From the NCBI RefSeq assembly GCF_003385395.1, contig NZ_QNUG01000015.1:1-64000 (forward strand): a DNA stretch of 64,000 nucleotides, given 5' to 3'. The stretch is from Epilithonimonas hispanica (lineage in GTDB: Bacteria; Bacteroidota; Bacteroidia; Flavobacteriales; Weeksellaceae). The notes under the pieces were generated by a model. It made no database searches, was not told the origin of the DNA, and saw only the letters and a list, made by a program, of their open reading frames with translations. Of this stretch, positions 53,601-60,624 are shown piece after piece. How positions within the stretch are numbered: position 1 is the first letter of the stretch; every line of letters begins with the position of its first letter. A program made the position numbers and the translations under genes.

Positions 53601-55180
53601 GAACTGAAATGCTGTGGTTTTTCACTCAAAACTGCCAACGGTGCATCAAATCCCATCGCACCAATCGGTTCTTTACCGTGAACCGCCATTTCTTTAATGA
53701 CTTTATCCAAATCTTCTCTTGAATAACCAAACGCTTTCTGATATTTAAAAATATCTTCGGATTGTAATTTATTAAATCTGATTTTCGGACTTGGTAATTC
53801 CTTCAGATTGATATTCATTTTATCCAGCCAATCACGATAAGGTTTTGATGTACAAATTTCTTTTTTTAGTTCGTCATCGCTAACGATAACACCTTTTTTC
53901 ATATCAACCAAGAACATTTTTCCCGGCTGAAGACGACCTCTTTTGATGACATTTTTTGGATTGACAGGCAAAGCTCCCGATTCCGAAGCCATAATCACCA
54001 AATCGTCCGAGGTCACGCAATATCTCGAAGGCCGAAGTCCGTTTCTATCCAAAGTCGCGCCAATCATTTCGCCATCCGTAAAAGAAATAGAAGCAGGACC
54101 ATCCCAAGGTTCCATCATACAAGCGTGGAACTCATAGAAATCCTTTTTGTAATCTTCCATTTGTTTGTTTCCGTCCCAAGCTTCGGGAATCAACATCATC
54201 ATCGTATGAGGCAAAGAGCGACCAGAATGATAAAGCAATTCTACCATATTATCGAGATAGGAAGAATCGGATTGATTCGGTTTTGTCAATGGCAAAATCA
54301 TATCCATTTCCTGAGGTGTAAAATTGGGATTTGAAAAAGTTTTTTCTGAAGATTTTAGCCAATTGAGATTTCCACCGATTGTATTGATTTCGCCATTATG
54401 CGCTAGAAATCGAAACGGTTGCGCCAAACTCCAAGTCGGAGATGTATTGGTCGCAAAACGGGAATGAATCATCCCAAACGCAGAACGTGTTTTAGGATTC
54501 GTCAAATCTTTGAAGTAATTACGAATCTGAACAGAACGCAATTGTCCTTTGTAAATCAACTTCTTACAAGAAAACGAAGCCACATAAAAACCAATCGGGT
54601 CATTGCTCGTCACACTTGTAATCTGATGTGAAATATAATTGCGAAAAACAAACAGTTTTCGTTCAAAATCTTTATCCGTTTCCACATCAAAAGGACGTTC
54701 CACAAAAAGCATTTCCATTACAGGTTCAACACTTTTTGCCAAATCTCCCAAGTCTATGTTATTGACTGGAACCGGCCGATAACCCAAAATCTTAAGCCCC
54801 AGTTTATCTGCAGACTGCGCTATAATCTCTTTGCACTCTTCGCGGATAAAATTATTCTGAGGAAAAAATAACATTCCAACGCCATAAAAATTAGGATCTG
54901 GCAAATCAAAACCGAAATTGAGCGCTTCATCATACAACAACTCGTGCGGAATCTGAATCTGCAAACCCGCACCATCACCCGTATTACTTTCGTAACCAGT
55001 TGCGCCGCGATGCTCCATATTTTCGAGCATCGTTATAGCGTCGCTGACGATTTTGAAACTTTTGATTCCTTTTATATTAGCCACAAAGCCGACTCCGCAG
55101 GAATCGAATTCTGTTTCGGGTAAATAAAGTCCTTGATTTTTGGGAATGGATTTTTGGGAAATTTTCCTTGCTCTTTTCAT
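50648..55180 (-). CDS. gltB: Glutamate synthase (NADPH), large subunit
   Basis: GltB transfers the amide nitrogen of glutamine to 2-oxoglutarate. The N-terminal class II amidotransferase domain starts after a 27-residue propeptide with Cys28 (FDSCGVGFVA). The central domain is followed by the FMN-binding barrel (VLISGYDGGTGASPLSS, TGLPWELGLAETHQ) and the 3Fe-4S motif CHLNTCPVG. The C-terminal GXGXG beta helix has GNVALYGATSGKVFINGMAGERF. At 1510 residues it is full length. The long gap upstream (55181-55724) has only a half promoter, so regulation is unclear. Confidence 0.96.
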   Translation of the reverse strand: MKRARKISQKSIPKNQGLYLPETEFDSCGVGFVANIKGIKSFKIVSDAITMLENMEHRGATGYESNTGDGAGLQIQIPHELLYDEALNFGFDLPDPNFYGVGMLFFPQNNFIREECKEIIAQSADKLGLKILGYRPVPVNNIDLGDLAKSVEPVMEMLFVERPFDVETDKDFERKLFVFRNYISHQITSVTSNDPIGFYVASFSCKKLIYKGQLRSVQIRNYFKDLTNPKTRSAFGMIHSRFATNTSPTWSLAQPFRFLAHNGEINTIGGNLNWLKSSEKTFSNPNFTPQEMDMILPLTKPNQSDSSYLDNMVELLYHSGRSLPHTMMMLIPEAWDGNKQMEDYKKDFYEFHACMMEPWDGPASISFTDGEMIGATLDRNGLRPSRYCVTSDDLVIMASESGALPVNPKNVIKRGRLQPGKMFLVDMKKGVIVSDDELKKEICTSKPYRDWLDKMNINLKELPSPKIRFNKLQSEDIFKYQKAFGYSREDLDKVIKEMAVHGKEPIGAMGFDAPLAVLSEKPQHFSSYFKQLFAQVTNPPIDPIREKLVMSLTTIIGGNGNLLEDDKNFAHSIKLEHPILNNEQLEKLRSVDTGKFQSKTIYTYFKADEKEGSLKKALDRICRYAIDAVEDGFEVIILSDRSLDSQHASIPSLLACSAVHHHLIRKGVRRRVGLVIEAGDVWEVHHFASLLGFGATAINPYLALASIRQMFYDGEFKQDADLEQLKSNYKKAVGDGLLKIFSKMGISTLQSYHGAQIFEIIGLNKPLVNTCFTGAISRINGIGFDEIAKEALAKHYQAFKNDSAFGILDSGGIYQWRKDSEYHQFNPQSIHLLQQATWNDNYETFKKYSRAVNRQTENASLLRGLLEFKNDRQSIPLSEVEPIENILKRFATGAMSFGSISWEAHTTLAIAMNRIGAKSNTGEGGEDENRYVINENGDSLRSSIKQVASGRFGVTARYLAEAEELQIKMAQGAKPGEGGQLSGEKVDSWIGKTRHSTPGVGLISPPPHHDIYSIEDLAQLIFDLKNANRHARISVKLVSKAGVGTIASGVAKAKADHILISGYDGGTGASPLSSVRHTGLPWELGLAETHQTLIKNKLRQRVTVQVDGQMKTGRDLVMATLLGAEEWGIATSALIVEGCILMRKCHLNTCPVGIATQNEELRKKFTGKPEHLVSYFTFLAMEVREIMASLGFRTIDEMVGQSQCLEKKKEIKFWKHQNIDLSGLLFKMETDLPIVKAEEQDSGLDESLSWEMLEVSQSALENNEKVEASFLIKNTDRTVGTILSHELTKIYHSDGMQEDALKFNFKGTAGQSFGAFCNQGITMILEGDANDYFGKGLSGAKLAVFPDEEAVIKANENSIIGNVALYGATSGKVFINGMAGERFCVRNSGAIAVVEGIGDHGCEYMTGGTVVILGGVGRNFGAGMSGGIAYVWDVRKDLEKNFNPDMADLEQLTDRDKNLVFALIQEHFEMTKSLLAEYLLSDFENNLKHFVKVYPREYKKVMENQINVMK

Positions 55181-55202
55181 CTACATCAATTTTGGATACT
55201 AA

Positions 55203-55210
55203 CAAACTTA
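55203..55210 (-). promoter_or_regulatory. Possible -7 box of gltBD
   Basis: The minus strand reads TAAGTTTG, giving a leader of about 19 bases. There is no TTG at 19-21 bp upstream. Confidence 0.4.
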
Positions 55211-55496
55211 ATGAAAAAAGAGTCAAAAATGATTTTAAATTACCGAATCAGCAATTACAAAAACCATAAATAAGATTTAAAACAAATAAAACATCTTTTA
55301 TTTGCTAATAATTTACATTAATTTAATATTGAATAATTATTCGTTAAAATTAAATTAATATTAAAAACACATAAAATATTAACAATCAGACCATTAGTTA
55401 AAATCAACATTTCAATTAGGCTCGAAAAAGATTGAAAACAAATCTAATTTTTCTAAAAACCCAGCAAAGTCTAAAATTTAGCAGATAAAATAAAAA
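55211..55496. other. AT-rich gap without recognised features
   Basis: Between the gltB promoter region and the hairpin at 55497 the sequence is AT-rich. I see no open frame longer than a few codons and no repeat belonging to the families named above. Confidence 0.6.
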
Positions 55497-55519
55497 CACC
55501 CCTAAAAAATTTAGGGGTG
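55497..55519 (-). terminator. Terminator about 200 bases after lysS
   Basis: CACCCCTAAA (55497-55506) and TTTAGGGGTG (55510-55519) form a 10-bp stem, with TTTTTATTTTA following on the minus strand. It lies 205 bases after the lysS stop and so ends either a long 3' UTR or a separate small RNA. Confidence 0.85.
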
Positions 55520-55537
55520 CAATATTTTAAAACACAA

Positions 55538-55584
55538 TTTCAAGTGAAACTAGATTATATTTTCATATAATAATCAACTTGAAA
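55538..55584 (-). other. Large imperfect hairpin upstream of the terminator
   Basis: TTTCAAGT (55538-55545) pairs with ACTTGAAA (55577-55584), and GATTATAT (55553-55560) with ATATAATAATC (55565-55575), separated by a bulge. The hairpin lies 18 bases before the terminator in the minus direction. It could be the body of a small RNA or a processed 3' UTR. No promoter match was found between it and lysS. Confidence 0.4.
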
Positions 55585-55724
55585 CCATTTTTAATTATTT
55601 AGAAAGTAAAATCGAAAGACAAAATTCAATTTTAATAATTCCGTAACAAAAACTAAAATTACTTAAACAATCAATAAAATAAGTTTTATTTTGAATAGTT
55701 TTCGATAGCAATTTTAAGAAAACG

Positions 55725-57425
55725 TTAAATCAATTTCATTAATAAAACCTCATCAATTTTCTCCACTTTCACCAAATTATTTTTAGTTAAAGTTTTAGAA
55801 GCTTTGTCCCATTTTTTTCCTGAAAGCTGAGAACGTATTTTAACTTCATTCAGTTCCAATGCATCTTCTTGAGAATTAAGGATTTCAAGAATTACCTTTT
55901 CATCTTCTCCTAATTCAACCGTTGGTGCTTTTTTCTCAGGTCTCATTTGCGGGAAGAATAGAACCTCCTGGATGCTCGGATTATTCGTTAAGAACATAAT
56001 CAAACGGTCCATCCCGATTCCAAGACCAGAAGTTGGCGGCATTCCGTATTCTAAAGCTCTAAGGAAGTCTTCGTCAATAAATTGTCCAGCTTCGTCGTCA
56101 CCTTTTTCTGACAATAATAATTGATGTTCAAAACGTTGTCTTTGGTCAATCGGGTCATTCAACTCAGAATAAGCATTCGCGATTTCTTTTCCGCAAACCA
56201 TCAATTCGAAACGCTCTGTCAAACCTTCCTGACTTCTGTGTTTTTTGGTCAAAGGCGACATCTCAACAGGATAATCTGTGATGAAAGTTGGCTGAATGAA
56301 GTTTCCTTCACACTTTTCTCCGAAAATCTCATCAATCAATTTTCCTTTACCCATCGTTTCATCCACCTCGATTCCGATAGATTTTGCGAAGTCGAATAGC
56401 TCCTGCTCAGATTTTCCAGTGATATCAAAACCTGTATATTTCTGAATCGCTTCCGTCATAGAAACTCTTGGATAAGGTGCTTTCCAGTTGATGGTGTGCT
56501 CTCCGAAAATAGACTCAGAAGTTCCGTTAACCGAAGTCGCGCAGAATTCCAACAATTTTTCTGTGAAATCCATCATCCAGTTGTAATCTTTGTAAGCCAC
56601 ATAGATTTCCATCGCCGTGAATTCAGGATTGTGAGTTCTGTCCATTCCTTCATTTCTGAAGTTTTTTGAGAATTCATAAACACCGTCAAATCCACCAACA
56701 ATCAATCTTTTCAAATATAATTCGTTAGCAATTCTAAGATATAAAGGAATATCTAAAGCATTATGATGGGTAATGAATGGTCTCGCTGCCGCCCCACCAG
56801 GAATCGATTGCAAGATTGGCGTTTCAACTTCGAAATATCCCGCATCATTGAAGAACGTTCTCATCGCATTGAACAATTTTGTTCTTTTCACGAAGATTTC
56901 TTTCACGTGAGGATTCACGACCAAATCTGCATAACGCTGTCTGTAACGTAATTCTGCATCCGTAAAACCATCAAAAACGTTTCCATCAGCATCAACTTTT
57001 GGAAGTGGAAGCGGGCGAAGAGACTTTGTCAGCAAAGTGAAATTTCTCACCATTACTGTCATCTCTCCAACCTGAGTTTTGAATAATTCACCTTCGATGC
57101 CGATGATATCACCAATGTCAAGAAGATGTTTGTAAACCTCGTTGTATAAAGTTTTGTCTTCACCAGTACAGATCTCGTCTCGGTTAAAATAAACCTGAAT
57201 TCTGCCTTCAGAATCCTGCAACTCTGCAAAACTCGCCTTCCCTTGAATTCTTCTGGACATCAGTCTTCCAGCAATCACCACCTTCTTCCCTTCTTCGAAA
57301 TCCTGTTTTATAGATTTGGTGGAATCGGTGATTTTGTATTCAGCGGCTGGGAATGCATCGATCCCCAAATCGGTCAATTTCTGTAGTTTCTCGCGACGGA
57401 TAATTTCCTGTTCTGATAATGACAT
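55725..57425 (-). CDS. lysS: Lysyl-tRNA synthetase, class II, with C-terminal extension
   Basis: LysS charges tRNA-Lys. The N-terminal OB-fold anticodon-binding domain (about residues 50-160, with VVIAGRLMSRRIQGKASFAEL) is followed by the class II catalytic core with VKRTKLFNAMRTFF, FRNEGMDRTHNPEFTAMEIY and GLGIGMDRLIMFLTN. The core ends at FFPQMRPEK, as in E. coli. The remaining 68 residues (about 499-566) form an extra helical, probably winged-helix-like segment (LNEVKIRSQLSGKKWDKASK). Its role is unknown. A -7 box lies 24 bases before the ATG. Confidence 0.95.
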   Translation of the reverse strand: MSLSEQEIIRREKLQKLTDLGIDAFPAAEYKITDSTKSIKQDFEEGKKVVIAGRLMSRRIQGKASFAELQDSEGRIQVYFNRDEICTGEDKTLYNEVYKHLLDIGDIIGIEGELFKTQVGEMTVMVRNFTLLTKSLRPLPLPKVDADGNVFDGFTDAELRYRQRYADLVVNPHVKEIFVKRTKLFNAMRTFFNDAGYFEVETPILQSIPGGAAARPFITHHNALDIPLYLRIANELYLKRLIVGGFDGVYEFSKNFRNEGMDRTHNPEFTAMEIYVAYKDYNWMMDFTEKLLEFCATSVNGTSESIFGEHTINWKAPYPRVSMTEAIQKYTGFDITGKSEQELFDFAKSIGIEVDETMGKGKLIDEIFGEKCEGNFIQPTFITDYPVEMSPLTKKHRSQEGLTERFELMVCGKEIANAYSELNDPIDQRQRFEHQLLLSEKGDDEAGQFIDEDFLRALEYGMPPTSGLGIGMDRLIMFLTNNPSIQEVLFFPQMRPEKKAPTVELGEDEKVILEILNSQEDALELNEVKIRSQLSGKKWDKASKTLTKNNLVKVEKIDEVLLMKLI

Positions 57426-57448
57426 TTTAATTCAATTTTTTCGAATTG

Positions 57449-57456
57449 CAAAAATA
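57449..57456 (-). promoter_or_regulatory. Probable -7 box of lysS
   Basis: The minus strand reads TATTTTTG. No TTG at -33. Confidence 0.45.
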
Positions 57457-57542
57457 GTGATTTTTATAGGTTTATGGAAGTTAAATTTTAATCAACCAAA
57501 AATCGGAGTCAAAAGGTGTAAAAGCTCTTTTATTAGATTTAA

Positions 57543-57627
57543 TTTAAACGCAAAGAGCGCAAGGTTTTTTTTGAAATTATTGAAGATATTTTAAGGTTCG
57601 CAAAGGCGCTTTGCTCAGCAAAATTTA
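57543..57627. repeat. Dispersed repeat, family C (copy 2)
   Basis: TTTAAACGCAAAGAGCGCAA (57543-57562) is shared with 29518-29537. A second half, AAGGTTCGCAAAGGCGCTTTG (starting 57593) less its last base, contains the inverse-like CAAAGGCGCTTTG. The element separates lysS from the DUF2314 gene. Confidence 0.65.
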
Positions 57628-57633
57628 GAATAA

Positions 57634-58065
57634 TTAATCAATGGAAAGAATAAATTCTTTGTCAAATTTTTCTTTTTCTAATTGTGACATTCGATTACGT
57701 ATAACCCTAATTGTAAAACCTCCCAATAGCTTTCCTTTTTTCGAAAACATCCAATCAGAAATTTTATCTTTTTCGATTTTAACTTTATCAGTTAATTTTA
57801 TGTCTATTACCGAATTGGGTAGATTATCAATAATCCCAAAATAATCATCATCTATCTTTTCAATATTAACAGCCCAAATATGCTCCAATTTATTATTAAT
57901 ATCATAACGAATCTTTAAAGCAAAGTTTTCATTCTCTGAAAATTTCAACGCTTCATCAAAATCTATTAAAGTTTTATTTGCCAATTCAATAGCAGAATTC
58001 ATTTCTTTATCGTCTTCACTCAAAGAAAAAATTATTGGTTCTTCGCCTCTTTGTATTCTATCCAT
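57634..58065 (-). CDS. DUF2314-family protein
   Basis: The 143-residue protein matches the DUF2314 (YegJ-like) layout. MNSAIELANKTLIDFDEAL in the first third is followed by NFALKIRYDINNKLEHIWAV, FGIIDNLPNSV, and the signature around ISDWMFSKKGKLLGGFTIRV with DWM..xxGKLxGGFTxR. Function unknown. It starts 15 bases after the rlmF stop and probably belongs to the same transcript. Confidence 0.78.
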   Translation of the reverse strand: MDRIQRGEEPIIFSLSEDDKEMNSAIELANKTLIDFDEALKFSENENFALKIRYDINNKLEHIWAVNIEKIDDDYFGIIDNLPNSVIDIKLTDKVKIEKDKISDWMFSKKGKLLGGFTIRVIRNRMSQLEKEKFDKEFILSID

Positions 58066-58080
58066 TTTGAAAATATTTAT

Positions 58081-59004
58081 TTAAAACCAATCTTTCCTTC
58101 TTTCTTTTGGCACAAACGTCCAAGCTAAAATCCTGCTGATTTTCTGACCTTGCGCCATATCTATAGTTTTGAATTCCGGCACGTTGAGGTTTTTGAGAAG
58201 TGTTGTCAGCTGATGCAGATTGTCTTTTTTGGAAACCAAACTCGTGAACCAAAGAACTTGTGATGAAAACTGAACACTTTCATTAATCATATTTTTGATG
58301 AAAGCCATTTCGCCACCTTCGCACCACAATTCCGACGCGTTGCCACTGAAATTGAGATTAGTTTTCTCTACCTTCTTTTTTCTGAGATTATTATTCTTTC
58401 TCCGATTTCCGAGAATCGCATCTTCTTCCGATTCGTGAAAAGGCGGATTGCACATCGAGAAAGTGAAACGGTCTTTCGACAAAATGATATTTTTAAAAAT
58501 CAAATCAGAATCGGGTTGAAATTTAAGTTGGATATTTTCTTTTAAATCGGAATTGCGTTCTAAAATCTTTTGAGCATTATCCAGAGAATCTTGATTGATA
58601 TCCGTTCCCAACATTTCCCAGCCATAAGAATAATTGGCAATCAAAGGATAAACGAGATTGGCTCCTGTTCCAATATCCAAACCTTTGACCGAAGTTCCAA
58701 TTGGAATTTCGCCATTGTCGCTCGCCAACAAATCTGCCAAATAATGAACATAATCTGCTCTACCAGGAATCGGTGGACAAAGATTACCTTCCGGAATATC
58801 CCAATCTTTGACATTGTAATATTTCAGAAGCAAGGCTTTATTCAATAATCTAACCGCTTTCGGAATACTGAAATTAATCGTCAAAGTATCGTAATCATTT
58901 TTGAAAACGTAATGTTTGAGTTCTGGAACTGAGACAATCAATTCTTCAAAATCATAAGAATTGCGATGGAGATTTCTTGGATGAAGACTGGATTTTTCAG
59001 ACAT
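58081..59004 (-). CDS. rlmF: 23S rRNA (adenine(1618)-N6)-methyltransferase
   Basis: RlmF methylates A1618 of 23S rRNA. The 307-residue protein begins with the conserved LHPRNLHRNSYDFEELI, then WDIPEGNLCPPIPGRADYVH, the SAM-binding GLDIGTGANLVYPLI, and the catalytic CNPPFHES. The second half has ELWCEGGEMAFIKNMI. Its ATG overlaps the stop of the cytochrome gene by one base. Downstream lies the DUF2314 gene. Confidence 0.94.
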   Translation of the reverse strand: MSEKSSLHPRNLHRNSYDFEELIVSVPELKHYVFKNDYDTLTINFSIPKAVRLLNKALLLKYYNVKDWDIPEGNLCPPIPGRADYVHYLADLLASDNGEIPIGTSVKGLDIGTGANLVYPLIANYSYGWEMLGTDINQDSLDNAQKILERNSDLKENIQLKFQPDSDLIFKNIILSKDRFTFSMCNPPFHESEEDAILGNRRKNNNLRKKKVEKTNLNFSGNASELWCEGGEMAFIKNMINESVQFSSQVLWFTSLVSKKDNLHQLTTLLKNLNVPEFKTIDMAQGQKISRILAWTFVPKERRKDWF

Positions 59005-59387
59005 TATTTTTCTTTCAAAGAGAGAATATATTGCGCCATAAACTTCGCATTTTCTTTACTGAATCCGTGAGCTGGCATCGGAACATCGCCCCAAACTCCA
59101 GAGCTTCCTTTAAGAATTTTATCCGCCAGCATTTCTACATTTTCTGGTGTATTTTCATATTTAGCAGCAACCTCTTTATAAGAGGGACCAATCATTTTTT
59201 CATCTAATTTATGACAACCGAGACAGTCCGACCCCTCAATTAAAGATTGTCCTTCTGCAATTGGATCTGTTACAACTTTTGGAGCTGGTTCTGGTTCAGA
59301 AGTCGTTAAATCTTTATTACCAGAATTTTCATTTTTGGAACAAGAAAATATTACAGTTAAAACAACTGTTAGAAATACTCTTTTCAT
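59004..59387 (-). CDS. Cytochrome c lipoprotein
   Basis: The 127-residue protein has a lipoprotein signal (lipobox IFSC, cysteine at residue 16), a short linker with a DLTTSEPEPAPKV stretch and a single class I cytochrome c domain. The heme is bound at CLGCH with the axial histidine, and the methionine ligand is in VPMPAHGF. It resembles cytochrome c551/c552-type electron carriers and is probably tethered to a periplasmic membrane face. It heads the cytochrome-rlmF-DUF2314 transcript, and its own -7 box (TAAATTTG, 59404-59411) lies about 17 bases before the ATG. Confidence 0.9.
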   Translation of the reverse strand: MKRVFLTVVLTVIFSCSKNENSGNKDLTTSEPEPAPKVVTDPIAEGQSLIEGSDCLGCHKLDEKMIGPSYKEVAAKYENTPENVEMLADKILKGSSGVWGDVPMPAHGFSKENAKFMAQYILSLKEK

Positions 59388-59403
59388 ATTGATTATTATA
59401 TTA

Positions 59404-59411
59404 CAAATTTA
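59404..59411 (-). promoter_or_regulatory. Probable -7 box of the cytochrome c gene
   Basis: The minus strand reads TAAATTTG. The -33 position is T-rich without TTG. Confidence 0.5.
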
Positions 59412-59460
59412 TTAAATAAGGAATTAAGACTGATTTTAAATTAGTACGAATAGGAATTAT

Positions 59461-59468
59461 TATCTTTG
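59461..59468 (+). promoter_or_regulatory. -7 box of dusB, directly before the start codon
   Basis: TATCTTTG ends 4 bases before the ATG at 59473. The predicted start of transcription falls on or next to the A of the ATG, suggesting a leaderless mRNA. The same sequence serves the lpx operon. Confidence 0.55.
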
Positions 59469-59472
59469 CAGA

Positions 59473-60462
59473 ATGGTAAAAATTGGCAACATAGAACTTC
59501 CTGACTTTCCACTTTTGTTGGCACCAATGGAAGATGTAAGTGATCCACCGTTCAGAAAATTGTGTAAAATGCACGGCGCAGACTTGATGTATTCGGAGTT
59601 TATTTCTTCGGAAGGACTGATTCGTGATGCGATTAAGAGTAGAAAAAAGCTTGATATTTTCGATTACGAGAGACCGGTTGGAATCCAAATTTTTGGTGGA
59701 GATGAAGAAGCAATGGCAATGTCTGCAAGAATTGTGGAGACTGTGGAGCCAGATTTGGTGGATATTAATTTCGGTTGTCCTGTAAAAAAAGTCGTTTGCA
59801 AAGGAGCTGGAGCTGGTGTTTTGAAAGATATTGACTTGATGGTCAGATTAACAAAAGCTGTAGTGAGTTCTACACATTTGCCAGTAACTGTAAAAACAAG
59901 ATTAGGTTGGGATAATGATTCAATCAATATTGATGAAGTTGCTGAAAGGTTGCAGGATGTTGGAATCAAAGCCTTAACCATCCACGCAAGAACACGTGCT
60001 CAAATGTACAAAGGCGAAGCAGATTGGGAACACATCTCAAGAATCAAAAATAATCCAAATATCGAAATTCCGATTTTTGGGAACGGCGATATTGATTCTC
60101 CACAAAAAGCTCTGGAATATAAAAACAAATATAGTTGTGATGGCGTGATGATTGGTCGTGGCGCGATTGGTTATCCTTGGATTTTCAACGAAATCAAACA
60201 TTTTTTTGAGACTGGAGAAATCTTACCTGAACCAACCATTGCTGAAAGATTGGAAGCAGTGAAAAACCACGCACTTTGGTCTGTAGAATGGAAAGGCGAA
60301 CGTCCCGGAATTGTGGAAATGAGACAACATTATAGCAATTATTTCCGTGGAATTCCACATTTCAAAGAATTCAAGACTAAGTTTTTGCAGGCTTTAACTC
60401 TTGAACAAATTGATGAAATCATCGAAGAGACGAAGCATTTTTATCAAGAAAATATGTTTTAG
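59473..60462 (+). CDS. dusB: tRNA-dihydrouridine synthase DusB
   Basis: Dus enzymes reduce uridines in the tRNA D-loop using FMN and NADPH. The 329-residue protein has LAPMEDVSDPPFR (FMN site) at the start, the catalytic cysteine in INFGCPVKKVVCKGAG, the TVKTRLGWD and LTIHARTRAQMYKG segments of the barrel, and GVMIGRGAIGYPWIF. The C-terminal helical domain has MRQHYSNYFRGIPHFKEF. It is single, with a hairpin downstream and a promoter abutting the start codon. Confidence 0.95.
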   Translation: MVKIGNIELPDFPLLLAPMEDVSDPPFRKLCKMHGADLMYSEFISSEGLIRDAIKSRKKLDIFDYERPVGIQIFGGDEEAMAMSARIVETVEPDLVDINFGCPVKKVVCKGAGAGVLKDIDLMVRLTKAVVSSTHLPVTVKTRLGWDNDSINIDEVAERLQDVGIKALTIHARTRAQMYKGEADWEHISRIKNNPNIEIPIFGNGDIDSPQKALEYKNKYSCDGVMIGRGAIGYPWIFNEIKHFFETGEILPEPTIAERLEAVKNHALWSVEWKGERPGIVEMRQHYSNYFRGIPHFKEFKTKFLQALTLEQIDEIIEETKHFYQENMF

Positions 60463-60483
60463 ATAATCATTCATATAAAAAAC

Positions 60484-60522
60484 AAAAACCCTTTCTGAGT
60501 TTAAAACTTTGAAAGGGTTTTT
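60484..60522. terminator. Terminator of dusB
   Basis: AAAAACCCTTTC (60484-60495) and GAAAGGGTTTTT (60511-60522) form a 12-bp stem, followed by TTCTTTTC. Confidence 0.9.
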
Positions 60523-60564
60523 CTTTTCATATTGAAGTCCAAAAATGAATTAGCCAAAATTAGT

Positions 60565-60585
60565 AAAAAGCAAAGCCCCGCTTTG
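60565..60585 (-). terminator. Terminator of the MFS gene
   Basis: CAAAGC (60571-60576) and GCTTTG (60580-60585) with a 3-base loop form the stem, followed on the minus strand by TTTTTAC. It is 40 bases after the MFS stop and convergent with dusB. Confidence 0.6.
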
Positions 60586-60624
60586 AAAACAAAACAGGAC
60601 TTCACAGGTAAAAACAAGGTTTCT

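Noticed and set aside
53943-54631. Open frames on the plus strand opposite gltB
   Set aside because: They lie wholly within the intact 1510-codon gltB, have no promoter or recognised homology, and are explained as antisense shadows.
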